A stretch of DNA of 64,000 bases from Acanthopleura granulata (lineage: Eukaryota > Mollusca > Polyplacophora > Chitonida > Chitonidae): assembly GCA_016165875.1 (NCBI GenBank), contig JABBOT010000009.1, forward strand, positions 17,292,790 through 17,356,789, in the 5' to 3' direction. Position 1 is the first letter of the stretch; each line of letters opens with the position of its first letter. A program made the translations under genes and the position numbers. Shown here piece by piece: positions 1 to 12,400 of the stretch. The notes beneath the pieces are model-generated. The model was not told the DNA's origin and searched no databases. It worked only from the letters and a program-made list of their open reading frames with translations.

Positions 1-1320
1 TTATTATCAATACAGAATAATAACAATCATATTGATCGTCTGTATGCGATGTTGAACCCTGTAGTGATGAAAATATTGACGAAATGCAATCTCAATACAA
101 TATACTGAAAAGTGTGGCTAATTCAACACTTTTCGTCTTTTTATCTTTTAATTCAAACAGCACATTTGACGATATTCACGCTCCATTACTTCTACAGGCT
201 TTGGCAGGATTCCTTCTGAATATATTGTCTCTCTTGGCGATAAACCTGAGTGCCCATTCGTGGGGTAAGGCTTACTTCCGGTGGGACATCATAGCTGATG
301 AGATGAAACAAAACATCTCCGTGGCCTCAAGTCAACTCACGTGAACATGGGGGTCAGGTCCTGAAGAAGTTTTGCAAGTCTTTCAAGACAACCTTAAACA
401 AATGTATTCTACATATTCGGATCAGGCTGATGTTAACGTTTAAATCTGACTGGTAGGGGACCGTGAGCAAGTGATTAAAGGTGCTTGCCTTTCATTTTAA
501 TTGCTGTTTTATTGCCTATGATATGGTTGAATAAAGACTGAATAGATACTGTAGCCTGTATCACGATATGTCACCCTACATCAGTTGTAGTCGGCGAGAG
601 GGGTTTACATCCAGCACTTTTGCCGTTAAAGTTAAAAACGTGCGGCAACTTATGCTCACTTCCATATACCAGTCACCTGTCTCGCTGTACAAATGACATG
701 CCTTTCTTGCAGGAACTTTTTAAGTTCACAAGCGCTTAACTCCTCAATTTTCTCCACCGTTCCTCTACTCTAATAACTTTGTACAACTTTTCCTCAGGTA
801 TCTAGAACGCAGATGTAATTAATAACAAGATGCCTGAACATTTTGAAAAGTCATATGGAAGAGTAGCACTTCTAAACGAGTTCCAACTCGAAAATCCCCC
901 ATTGGAGTGCGAATCATTGGTGAGAATACGCCTGAATATTACAACCCCCCAACCTTGTCTATAATTATTTTCTACACGCACATCAGCCTTAATATGACTG
1001 ACAGTTCATAATATATTTTAATAATTTAGAATGGATAAATTCCCACAGTCGATCGCTCTGATCTATTCAAATGCCTTTGAAATGCCTGGTGGTCCTATGT
1101 GAGATTTACTACAAATAAACTTGCTTTTTCATCCTTCTGTTGATATACGAAACCTAGTTTTTACGTATTACATCAACGAAAAGCTTTCAGAGTACAAAAG
1201 CGCAGAAATGCAATGTAGGTCGGTGCTTATCTGCGTATCACAAAGAACATAGAGCATTTACATGTATAGCATGTGGCCAAAGTTTCAGACCGTTGAAATT
1301 GACAGCTGTCCACCAAGCAA
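1..1320. other. No convincing gene; possible transcript tail near 530
   Basis: An open frame at 84-344 (86 codons) has no recognisable domain and no clear splice borders. A polyadenylation-type hexamer (AATAAA) occurs near 530 after plus-strand sequence, so a gene from the left could end here, but nothing coding supports that. From 560 to 1320 I see only unique AT-rich sequence. Confidence 0.3.
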
Positions 1321-1324
1321 CGTC

Positions 1325-1580
1325 GCTTACCTTTCGGTTGCTAGGACACACAGAATGAAGGTTCAAACCCGACCTTGGGCAGGGATTTGTAGATTTCCTC
1401 CGCTGTGACTGTTTCTAAGGCTATGGTGATAACAGGCGGTGGAGGACCCTCGTGTGGTTGTTTAAACAGTCTAACGTTCATTGAAGACCACTAGTGTTCC
1501 ATCAATAGCATTGCCGTGCATATATCTCTACGTCACATGTGAAAAAGTTCGTCGGTAACTGGCCTAAGGGCGGTTAAGCT
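1325..1580 (+). repeat. Old tRNA-type SINE fragment (family 2)
   Basis: The stretch AAAGTTCGTCGGTAACT near 1548 aligns with the sequence near 48464 (AAATTTGTCAGTAACTTGCG). At 48.4 kb this is followed by the usual SINE tail (GTATAAGTG...CAAATAAATAAA). The left part, with a 'GGTTCAAACCCGACC' B-box-like string near 1364, looks like the tRNA-derived head. No poly-tail survives. The family match is from memory of lophotrochozoan SINEs; the similarity between the two copies is visible here. Confidence 0.45.
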
Positions 1581-1584
1581 ACAA

Positions 1585-2900
1585 TCCAGACACGCACTGG
1601 AAATCATTTTCGAGAGCTGACAAATGCCTGACATCCTATCTGCACACACACTTTTAGTGTTTGATTACACCCAAAACACGTATGAGATATGTACTTTGGT
1701 GCCTCGGTGAACATAACCAATACAATGGAAACTGAAGTGACGTCAAATAGCTTAGGCGTGGTTCGAAAAGGTAACGATACTTTATAGCACAGCCAAAATT
1801 TAAAATCTAGGGCACTGAATGGCACGGACTTCGTAACATCGTTTATGTTCACTTAAGTTTCCTTGGAAATGATGACTCTGATAAACGCATTTCGCAAGCA
1901 TATTGGAATGGTTTACTTTGATAAACATATCGTTCAAGCCAGATACACGCGATCAAATTTATATTGTTATTATTCGTGTAAAAGTTTTGGAGCTGTCATT
2001 GTGTGAGTGTGATATTGGCGATGTTTCGGAAGTCTCCACTGATCTTGGTTTAAATGGAATTCATATAGTTTTTAAGTGATGTCATAGCTGCACTGAGCCA
2101 ATCGTCAGCAATTTCTTCGGTCACGTGACGAGACTACTGGATGTGTACTAAGCAAATTTTGCAGGGACTTAAATAGGATTTTCCATATGAAATAAAAATT
2201 TAAGCTTTAAGTCGAAGCTTTGCCTGGAAAAATAAAATCAAAACAAGTCTTACCTTCATTTCTCCCCTTTAAATCCATGTTATTTAGACCGTGCAGCTTG
2301 CGAAGAACCCAGCTGCTCGAGCGTATGAATGAGTTAGTTTCACCCAGCAAGCCACAACAGAAAACAGTTCAGCTTTCGAACAGGTGATGGAGAAATGGGA
2401 GCACTTTACCTGGCCTAAAATGACAAAATTAACTAAGACATTGATTTATCTGTGCTTGAAGAATTTGTCTGCACCTCCCCTGAGGAAGGATGGAAAATCT
2501 ATGGTTTAAATAAACGCGGTTCTTTGATGTAAACACCGTTTACGAAAATATACTGGGCCGATTTTTGACGTTCAATCTAATTTGGAAAGCGGTAGGTTAT
2601 TTTTTAACGCGCTGAAAGGACAACTTAACTGCAACTTTCTGGTGTATATTCTCCCCTTTATCAGTAAATCTGCAAAGATCGTTTAAGCGGAATGAGAGTC
2701 CTTTGCATGAACTCATATTTTAGCTTCCGAAATAGCCGTTAACAGTTAACATCAACCCCGAGGAGTGTTTCAAAATCCTTAATGTTTAAAGAAAACAGTT
2801 AAACAGGAGGATTCCTTAGAGCGCATGTGAATTATGTTTATTAAGACATGACTAAGCAAAAGTTTACCTATTCTCAAAGACAGAAACTAAATCACTTTAG
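1585..2900. other. Intergenic, nothing recognised
   Basis: AT-rich sequence with stop codons in all frames. A minus-strand open frame at 1604-1852 has no recognisable features. I see no repeat shared with the rest of the window. Confidence 0.4.
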
Positions 2901-2904
2901 TCAT

Positions 2905-3620
2905 ACTGATGGCTCAACCGTGAAAGGCCAGTGATCTGCCAGTAGAGTATATTCGGTAAGGCCTCAACCATCAAAGGCCAGTCATCTTCCAGTGGAGCCC
3001 ATTAGACAAGACCCCAAAAGTCCTAGACCAGCCATCCTCCAGTAGAGTCCATTAGACATGACTCGAGAAGTGTTAGGCCAGTCATCTTCCAGTAGCGCCC
3101 ATTAGAAGAGACCCCAAAGTCCAAGGCTAGTCGTCTTCCTAGAGAACCCATTTGACAATACCCCAATGGTCAAATGTCAGTCGTCTTTCCGGAGAACCCA
3201 CTGGGTGAGGCCTCAATGGTCAAAGGTATTTCAGGAGGACCATTAGACAAGACCTCAATGGTCAGTCGTCTTTCCGAAGAACCCATTAGAGGAGGCCTCA
3301 AAGATCAAAGGCTAGTCGTCTTCCTGGAGAAACCATTAGAAGAGACCTCAATGGTCAAAGGTCAGTCCTCTTTCCGCAGTCCAATAGTCGAGGCCTCAAT
3401 GGTCAAGGGCCAGTCGTCTTCCCGGAGAACCCATTTAACGAGATCTCAACAGATACAGACCAGTTATCGTCCCAGAGAACATATTTAAGGAGACCTCAAT
3501 GGTCTAAGGCCAGTTGTCTCCCTGGAGAACCCATAGGACGAGGTTTCAATGGTCAGATGTCAGTTGTCTTCCCGGAGTTCCCATCAGACGAGACCACAGT
3601 GGTCAAGAGTGATCGTCTTC
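2905..3620 (+). repeat. 50-bp minisatellite, array 1
   Basis: About 14 diverged tandem units of roughly 50 bp, each built from the blocks 'GAGAACCCATTAGACGAGGC', 'CTCAATGGTCAAAGGCCAG' and 'TCGTCTTCCCG'. The unit matches arrays 2 (7225-8010) and 3 (22825-23275), but those run in the opposite orientation. Open frames through it (for example 3174-3488) are by-products: 50 is not a multiple of three, so a frame cannot persist between units. Confidence 0.9.
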
Positions 3621-4440
3621 CCGGCAATCCAATAAGGTAAATAAGGTTTACGAATATCGGTTTCGACGCCTAGATTCGGTGCCCAAAGCCTAGCCGTGTT
3701 GCCGAAAAACCCAAGAGAAGACACATCAACTGCCATTTTTCCGTCTTTCCGAAGAACACATTAGACGAGAAATTATAAATTATAAATTTGGCTTTTGACA
3801 AGGCGACATAGCAGGCGTAGCTTTGTCCAAGGGAACCACGCAACTATTGGACCAGTATGTGCAGTTAGCTTGAGGAACACCTGACGGGATACGGGCTATA
3901 CAAGTCCTGTCAGAGAGACATGCCAAGAGATTTGACACTTGTTTACTTTGAATTGTTTTCTGTTTGGTTGTTTAACGCAAAAGTTATGCATCGTGCAACA
4001 TATTACGAATGGCGGAAACTGGAGTGCCCAGAATAAATCCGATACCTTTGATAAGTTATACGACAGAATTGCAATTAATATCAGTGAAATTTTTGTTTTT
4101 CCTAGTTCTGCTTATAATGAGCCATGCATTAGGCTAGGGGAGAACTGTTCTGCGTGACATGATATGTTGCTACCTGGAAAACGCTACCCAAGAAGGCACC
4201 CTTAAATCAGTTTAAACGGGTGTGTAAGTTGCCATATTTTAAGCATTGGCGTGAACAATTAGAATAAAACCCTACTGGAAGTAAACTCAAGCGGTCGGAC
4301 CTCACCGGTTTGCCAACCATGACGCTTTTGTCGCGGCTTCAGTATTATCCTGCATTCTGTAAGCTTACATATCCATCCACCAAGGCTCCGAGAGCATTGA
4401 AAACAGAGAAGCAGATTTTCCTCTTCAATAATAGGACTGT
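3620..4440. other. Intergenic, degenerate edge of array 1
   Basis: A few decayed minisatellite blocks continue to about 3770 ('GAAGAACACATTAGACGAGA'). Beyond that I see no domain, repeat or RNA gene. The short frame at 3939-4157 has nothing to support it. Confidence 0.35.
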
Positions 4441-4953
4441 ACCTTTATATCTTTAGTGACTTGTCTGTTCAAAATAAAAGAGTACAGTATAGAGAGTAAA
4501 GCCTTAGCAGCGACGACAGTGTGATAGTTGGCAAATGGTCACACGTTATTGCAGTGATGTTAATTGCTACATACTAGACGCCACTGGTGTAGAATTACTA
4601 AAATGCTGTCCTGTCATCATAGTTAATACATTGACACAATAACATGAACACAAATACAAACGACCCAGCAAGAACAGTTGAACACGGTGCAAGGCCCATT
4701 CCAACTGTGCCACGGCGTCTGTGTTATAGGGTTGATAAAGCTTCCGTTGTTCATTATTTCGTATTAATACCATTCAGTTCTCGTTTCGGTGAAGTGCCAG
4801 ACATCTTCTGTTAATTACACCATTTACTCTTGATAAAATTTCAAAGCAGAAACTCACAGCGAAGTCCAGCTAGTCTGATTGACAACCAAAAGTAGCACCG
4901 ACGCCGTCCTTTGGGATCATCTATGCACACAACATGTAAACTCACAAACACGG

Positions 4954-5313
4954 GGTACAGTGAAACCTCCTTGCGGAACGCTTGAACCTTTTGGATCGTT
5001 TTACTATGCGGCGCACACGTTTGTCTCCTGAGGATGGATGGGTTTACAGAAACTCGAACGCGCCGAGTGCCACTCTTTTCCTGGGTTCAGACTCCGCCTT
5101 CTGTTTGTCCATGGACGAATTCACCGCCTTTCAGTAGGCCTACACAACAGCTTCTGATGTCCCTCTCTACGATTTTCTGGAGAGGTGTCAGAAAGACAAC
5201 AGCTGTGGACACGCCATGTTTTGTGCCAGCGATGTGACTTGCTATCTGGAAGGTGAACATGGAACGGAACCTTGCGGTGCTGATTGCATGGAATGTCAGT
5301 GTTCCTACAATAC
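4954..5313 (+). pseudogene. Pseudo-exon 1 of the PAN-discoidin gene (copy A)
   Basis: This is closely similar to exon 1 of the gene at 20954. The initiator ATG reads ACG at the aligned position. Indels and an in-frame stop disrupt the signal-peptide region ('TGTCTCCTGAGGATGG'), and a TAG-containing insertion interrupts 'CTTTCAGTAGGCCTACACAACAG'. The cysteine-rich part is still legible further on ('CAACAGCTGTGGACACGCC', then 'TTTGTGCCAGCGATGTGACT'). The donor is retained as ACAA|GTAATG. No functional exon 2 or 3 follows. Open frames at 5034-5237 and 5087-5341 are fragments and shadows of it. It could still be transcribed, but it cannot encode the full protein. Confidence 0.85.
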
Positions 5314-5319
5314 AAGTAA

Positions 5320-6700
5320 TGTGTTTTTGGTTCGTCGCCATAAGCTGTGATGTTGCAAACGTGGCATTAAACCATAATCATTCAGTCGTCTATTCATCCA
5401 CTTTTTGGTATGTTCAAGGGTGTTTAACTGCCATGGGGTGTGTGATTTCAGGCGATGGCTACGGGGTGTTGATATTTTTCATCCTTCCTACTGAGGCTTA
5501 AAAGCACCCTTGCGGGTGTTTTTCACTGATCACATGAATATCAGTGACAGAGCTCAAGTTCTAGGAATTTGTCTATATAAGCTTTATATAACCCTTATGT
5601 TCATCCCAAAATCCAAACTGATGTGGAAAAGTTGTTACTGAGAAAATTAGTTACAGTTCAGATCCTCGGGTGAAGTTTTCCCGATAATTCAACATTAACG
5701 TTTCACGCATGTGACATGCTGTTCTTGTTATATTTTTCAATGCATCATCTGGGATCAGAAACATAAATGCAATAGGAATTCAGTAGATTACAATTTATTT
5801 TGAGTAGTCCTAAACCTCTAGGGATAGATTTTAAAAGTGTCTTATCTTTATGTAAGTCCAAGTGGTTAGAGAAACCAGAATTATATCCAAATTTACAATT
5901 TTTCGGAGAATTTCTGTGACTACTATGTAACGTTTATAATTGTCAAAGGGCAAAATTGTCACTTATCGACAAATTTAGAATGGGATCCATTCTCATCTCA
6001 CTTGATAGGATTTGTGTTTAAAATCTATGGGTAGGATGATGGCTGAAAAGCAAACTAAAACCCTGGCCAATTACCCGGTTGCCAATTAAGTGTGGCCATG
6101 TGGATACATTGCGTTCGATTTATACTCACTTCGTCTTTCGGTCTCGGGCAGAGAATGTGAAGATTCTCCTTTCAATTTCATTACTTGTCGGGCCCAACAG
6201 TCTCTATTCGGTCGACAGCCATCGTGAGTGGTTTACCGCTGAAAATATGGTTTCCTCCGATCATGAAGATGAACGACTTCATAAAAGTGATAAATTCTTG
6301 AATACGGCTTTATTAAACACCCGAAGATACCAGTGATGGCACGTTTCCACTCGCAGCAGGCTTACACGGTGTGAACGTGCGCATGTTCTCAGCCTGGAAA
6401 ATCCAACAGTGACAATTTTTTTTGCCGCAAAATGACTCATTATCACGACTGCCATCTGGATTCTAACTGGTGGCTCCCTTAATGATCATTACAAGGCCTT
6501 ATGTAAACTTTTTACCTTTTGAAAGACATCCGACGTTCAGCAATTTGCTGACGCATTTTTTTCACGATAGTCATGAAGATTTGTATGCCATCGACAGGTT
6601 AATCCGCGAAGCCTTTGACTATTGACTTCTTATTTAATGAGTTATCCGGAATAATCCACCGACCTTTGTAAAGTTACTGGCCATCTTTCTTCTGGTGACT
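5320..6700. other. Decayed intron 1 of copy A
   Basis: This corresponds to intron 1 of segment B but is longer, so one copy gained or lost sequence. No open frame is supported; 6079-6336 is an unsupported 85-codon frame. Confidence 0.4.
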
Positions 6701-7224
6701 TTAATGCGATAATGGTGGCAAAGAAGTTGTTTGTAGCGAACGAAAAACTGTGCAAAACAGTCCCACGATCGCCGTTGAAGGATCACTGTCACCAAGCCCC
6801 ACCACTTTTATAGTCCACAAATTTTGTCCCAGCTCTGTTATGGGGTGTGCCGTTCTAGCATCCTTGATCACAAAACAAATCTGTGGCAATTTACCAGACG
6901 ACAGCAAATTTCTAACTAGTGCATTTTGAAATCGCAAAATAAACTCGAATTAAATTACAACAACGTTGTGTAACTTCAACATGCTTTCTTCAACGTCCAG
7001 CTCAGGAGTACGCAACGGATGTGTCTGCCTGACGTGACATGTCCCATAAAATGTCAAAAACATTATCGGGGTAGACATTGCCAAACACGTGGTTTGTTAT
7101 ACCCCATCGCCCCCCAATTCACTCCTTCAACGTTGCTAATAATAATTTCACTACATTAAATTAACACAATTTCCACAAACATTGTATTTCTTTACGTTGC
7201 ATTTCGATACTTTTCAGTAGTTGA

Positions 7225-8010
7225 GTCGTCCACGGGGTCCAGAAAAAACAACAAGGCTTTGACCACTAAGGCCTCGTCTAATGGGTTCTCTGGGAGAACC
7301 ACTTTGACCATTCAGACACCGTCTAATGGGTTCTTCGGGAAGGCGACTAACCCTTGACCATTAAAACCTGGCCTAATGGGTTCCCTTGGAAGACGACAGA
7401 CCATTAACCACTGAGACCTTGCGTAATCGGTTCTCCGGGAAGAGAACTGGCCTTAGGACATTGAAGCCTCGTCTAATGGGCTCTCCGGGAAGACGACTGG
7501 CCTTTGACCATTGAGGTCTCGTCTCATGGGTTCTCTGTAAAGACGATGGACCTTTGACCATTGAGGCCTCCTCTAATGGGCTCTCCCGGAAGACGACCAG
7601 GCTTTGACCATTGAGGCCTTGTCCAATGAGTTCTCAAGAAAAACGACTGTGCTTTTGACCATTGAGACCCCGCCTACTGGGCTCTCCCGGGAAACGACTG
7701 AGCTTTGACAATTGGGGCCACATCTTATGGTCTTACCGGGAAGAACGACTGGCCCTTGACCTTTGAGCCTCGCTTAATAGGTTTTCTGGAAAGACGACTG
7801 GCCTTTGAACATTGAGACCTGGTCTAATGCGTTCTCCGGGAAAGCGATTGACCTTTGACCTTTGAACCTGGTCTAATGGGTTCTCTGGGAAGATGACTCG
7901 CCTTGGACTGTTGAGGCTTCGTCTAATGGGTTATCTTGGAAGGCGACTAAGCTTTGGCCGTTAAGATCTCGTCCATTGGGTTCTGCATGAAGATGAATGA
8001 CCTCTGACCA
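7225..8010 (-). repeat. 50-bp minisatellite, array 2
   Basis: About 16 units, reading on the plus strand as 'TAATGGGTTCTCCGGGAAGA', 'CGACTGGCCTTTGACCATTG', 'AGGCCTCGTC'. This is the reverse complement of array 1. It sits in copy A at the place where array 3 sits in intron 2 of copy B, so an ancestral array probably predates the duplication. Frames at 7373-7561 and 7873-8076 are repeat translations, not genes. Confidence 0.9.
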
Positions 8011-8019
8011 CTGAGGTTG

Positions 8020-9000
8020 ACTGGTCGTGACAGTCATTTCACATATGTATATGAACTTAAACCAATTCATGTCCACGTTTTCATTTTCTCTACGACAGCC
8101 TGATATGAACTATATTCAATAATTCATTTGATTACATATATTTTGCACAAGAAGTGGACGCTCCAGTTCAATGATCACCATACCAGTAAAATCAATTAGA
8201 ACGGATTCACGCAAGGAGAAGTAGTCAGCCGTTTTCAATGGTGAAGAAAAGACGTAATGGATGTTGAATAAAATCAGTATCCAAATCGTGTACTATTTTG
8301 GTATATTTGGGGTCAATTACACTCAACACAAAGAACATACGGCCCATAGCGCCGCGTTAAGTTTCTGGAGACTCCGTCTGTATTTAACTAAAGAGGTATA
8401 CTAATTGTAAAATTTAAGAAACTTAGAGCAAAGGCGCTTGATGGAATATCCTTGACACAATCTTTTTGTAGTAATACGTAATGACTTTGATTGAAATCAT
8501 CACACACGACCTAACAAATGCTACCAGGCGACATATACACGCCATATGCAGAAGCATTCGGTATATTGAAATCCAAGGAGGGAAAATTCAGAGAATCAAA
8601 ATCGAAACTAGCCCTCTTGTCGTAAATTTGGCGTGAGAGAAAACCATTGTGGTCTTTGTACAGATACAGATCCTGGTAAGCTGTACCATCTGGAGAATGT
8701 GTAGTTTCCTTTAAATCCAGCGAAGGTGGATATAAAATTTATAACGTATTTTACTGTCTTTGTTATATATGGGCTGTTTACAGCCAGTAAATCCGTCCGT
8801 CTGCAGTGCATGAATTGACACGAACATTGCCCATTCAAACAGTGATCTATGAACAAATTTCTTGCCTAGTTTATTTTCCCAGGTAAATAACCTCTACTTC
8901 GAAATTGTGTTTTGACTGAAATTCCCTATGACTAAAAGTGGCTCCCTTTAAATCCCAGATTAACTTTGTTTTATCCGTTTTGGGGTGAGTCTAACACTGC
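8020..9000. other. Remnant of intron 2, copy A
   Basis: The first 100 bases (GACAGTCATTTCACATATG...) align with 23408-23510. After that I see unique AT-rich DNA and no gene. The minus-strand frame at 8608-8856 is unsupported. Confidence 0.4.
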
Positions 9001-9181
9001 ATGTTACAAAGGGTAGTTCCAAAGAACAGAGAACAAGACACGCCTTCCACTTCTATATATAATGGCCCAGTTTGTTGCAAGAGCCAAAGTGACGTGTAGC
9101 TGAGTAACGGAAAGTCGACCATGTATAATGTGACTACGATCAATCGCCCGAAAAACGTTAATAAGTTCTTTTCAAGGGCTA

Positions 9182-9195
9182 GCTCAACAAAAAGA
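9182..9195. repeat. Target-site duplication, left copy
   Basis: GCTCAACAAAAAGA is repeated exactly at 14900-14913, on the other side of the LINE. A 14-bp direct repeat is the expected footprint of target-primed reverse transcription. Confidence 0.85.
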
Positions 9196-9400
9196 ATGAA
9201 TGAATGATTATGGCTTAACGCTACATTGGCAATATCTCAGCCATATCGTGGCGAGAACAAGGTGGAAACACGAGACAGTTCAGGTTTTCCATAGTCACTG
9301 GAGAACATCAAATAGAAAACAAAAATGTTCGGACATGGGTTAAAATCAGGTAAGAAAACCAAAACAGTTAAAACTCGAAAACCAGCATGATAAGGAAATT

Positions 9401-12400
9401 TTATAACAAATGTTTATTTTGAGAATAAAATTTATATTTCATGATAAAGCCAATGGCCTTCAAATATTTTATGACAGTGTCTCCAGCGATGCTGTCAAAC
9501 AAATCAAACATGGAGTTTACTGTGTAGAATCTTTGCCGCACGTGGGCAAAGTCCACACATTCAACCAGGATATGTTTGATGCCGTATTGCGCATCGAATC
9601 CAACACACTCGGGAGCACAGCCCCCATCCAGAATAAAATTGTGTGTTAGCCGAGAATGCCCAACGCGGCATCTTGTTAAAACCACTTGGTCTCTACGAGA
9701 CATACCAAACGTATAAGAGTCATAGCCTATGACAGGGTGAATGGCATGCAGTTTATTTTCGATCTGCAGGTCCCATTCATCCTGCCACGGCGACAAATGT
9801 ATTTAATAATATTAGTTTTAAAATCAGTATAAGGAATTTTAATCTTAGATATGGGTTTACCAAGAGCCGCTTTCGCTTGCCTGTCTGCGACTGTGTTTCC
9901 GTGAATACCAGTATGACTTGGAATCCAACAGAATACAACATCTTTCCCTCTTTTAATTAACTTTTTATGGATGGCTAATATTTCTAGAATTAAGGGGTTT
10001 TAAAATTTATTTTGTTTTATTGCCAAAAGGCAGGATAACGAGTCACTGCATATGAATGCTCTCTGGGCATTCCGGATGAAACGTATGATAAAGCCAAAAG
10101 TATAGCTCTGGCCTCGGCAGAAAAAATTGAAGACGAGGATGGAAGGCGGAGAGAGGTGACTCGCTGTTCCAAGACAGCCGCAGCCGCCACCCTGTCCCAT
10201 CCTTTGACCCGTCAGTATATATAAATTTAAAATCCGGGTAATTAGCTTTTACTTCAGCGAAACTTTGCTGAATTATAAGAGGGTTTGTAGCGGATTTCTT
10301 ATGTTGACGTAGATCAAATATTAGCTTAGCTTGTGGAAGAAGAGAGGGAGGAGACTCCGGAAAAGAAACCGGAACTATGTCCTCCAGCTTGATGTTAGCT
10401 TCCACAATATGGTCCCGAACTCGAAGACCAAAGGAAGAAATTTTGTTGGCACATTTATTACATTTATCTGCGTATGATGGATTAAAAACACAGTCGTAGG
10501 CAGGGTTTGTTGGGTGAGCTTTAAGCTTAGCGACGTATTGAAGGCTGAGTTTTATACGCCTGTGATATAAAGAAGGCTCATTAGCCACTACGTATAAACT
10601 CTCTACTGGCGAGGTCCTATAGGCACCAAGGCCGAGCCTCAAACCTTGGTGATGGACCGGATCCAACATTTTAAGATATGATTTCCTAGCGGAACCATAA
10701 ATGATGGACCCGTAGTCCAATTTAGACCTCACCAGAGAACGATACAAATTAAGTAAATCTGATCGGTCAGCACCCCACTCAGTGCTAGACACGGCCTTAA
10801 TTATATCGAGAGCCTTTGTACATTTAGCTTTAAGCATTTTATGTGGGCTATAAAGGATAATTTACTGTCGAATATAACCCCTAAAAATTTATTTTTTCCC
10901 AACAATTTTCACTGGTTCACCACAAAATTTAAGCTCAGGGTCTAGATGAAGTTTGCGTTTATTACAGAAATGCATACCCACGGTGTTAGACGTAGAAAAT
11001 CTAAAACCATTGGCAACTGCCCATTTCTCGACTTTATTGAAACAAAGCTGCAGTTGTCGTTCGATGTTCTTCATATTTTTAGCGCGGAGGTATATCAGAA
11101 AATCGTCTACATATAAAGAACCCTCAATTCCAGATGTTAATGTTTGAGCCAAGCTGTTAATTTTTATGCTGAACAGTGTTGGTGAAAGGATACTGCCCTG
11201 GGGCACACCCATCTCTTGTTCATAAGAGTCCGAAAGAGTGGACCCCACTCGTACCTTAAACTGACGATCAGATAAAAACTGAGATATAAATAAAGGTAAG
11301 CGACCTTTTAAACCCATATCAGCCAGGTCTTTTAAAATACCATATTTCCATGTGGTGTCGTAGGCCTTTTCCAAGTCGAAAAATATCGATACCACATGTT
11401 CATTATTAATAAAACCATCACGAATGAAGGTTTCAAATCGAACAAGGTGATCCATAGTGGATCGACCTTGACGAAAACTACATTGAATGTTTGATAAAAG
11501 CATGTTGGCTTCAAGAAACCAAACAAGTCTATCATTTAGCATCCGTTCCATAGTCTTACAGATGCAACTGGTAAGAGCTACGGGACGGTAATTTCTAGGA
11601 TCACTATGATCCTTACCCGGTTTAGGGACCGAGATAACATACGCCTCTCTCCATGATGGGGGAAATTTACCAGTCTTCCAAATGTCATTAAGTAAGTGCA
11701 AGAGTGTCTCCAATGGCTCAGATGGTAAGTGGTTCAGAATCTTGTAATATATATTATCCGGGCCGCACACAGTATCGTGTGCCTTTTTTAGAGAAGTTTT
11801 AAGCTCTTCAATTGAAAATGGACGATTATAGTCTTCTAAATTCTTAGAAGAGAAGGGCAATTTAATTTTCTCCTTCTGGTTTTTAATATGCTGGAATTCA
11901 GGAGAATAATTGCCAGATGAAGATTTGTGGGATATTGTTTCAGCTATTTTATTGACTATATCATGCGGTGAAGTTAATAAGGTATCACCATCCTTTAAGT
12001 GCTGCACTTTGGCTTTACTGTTCTTGCCCTTAAGTTTCTGAACCATGTTCCAGACCTTACGCATGGGTGTTTTGGACGCAATGCCTGAAACAAAGTTCCG
12101 CCAACAAGATCGTCTCTAGGACTTAATTAATCGACAAGCCTTGGCTCCAAGTATACGAACCTGGTTTAAATTATTATCATCAGGACGATGATTAAATCTG
12201 CGCTCGGCCTTTTTGCGGTCTTTTATAGCCTTACGACAGTCATTATCATACCAGGGTTTACTTTTGGATTTGGGATTTGTCGAGGTCTTAGGGATGGTTC
12301 TATCGGCTGCTGTTAATAGGAGTTCATTAAATGTGAGCAAAGGATCATCTGCAGCATTAAGATTCTCTGGAGTGATGTCAGCCTCACAGAACATCTCAAA

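Larger units (their letters stand above)
4450..9175 (+). repeat. Segment A: decayed segmental duplicate of 20.5-24.7 kb
   Basis: Blocks align in order with segment B. 4567-4660 matches 20521-20610 (CATACTAGACGCCACTGG versus CATATTAGACGACACTGG). The exon-1 region at 4935-5325 matches 20946-21325. 6740-7215 matches 21800-22270. A 50-bp minisatellite array follows in both. 8030-8130 matches 23405-23510, and 9000-9165 matches 24480-24650. A carries many substitutions and indels and has lost exon 2. Homology ends about 20 bp before a LINE insertion at 9196. This is an old duplication of a gene locus in which only copy B kept its reading frame. Confidence 0.85.

Noticed and set aside
84..344. 86-codon frame near the left edge
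   Set aside because: No domain, low-complexity start and no splice evidence. A gene continuing from the left cannot be tested here.
3174..3488. 104-codon frame with repeating 'SMVKGQSS' peptides
   Set aside because: Translation of the 50-bp minisatellite. The repeat length is not a multiple of three and the frame does not persist along the array.
2905..8010. CRISPR-like regular repeats
   Set aside because: The units are contiguous with no unique spacers, strongly diverged, and in an animal-type genome: a minisatellite.
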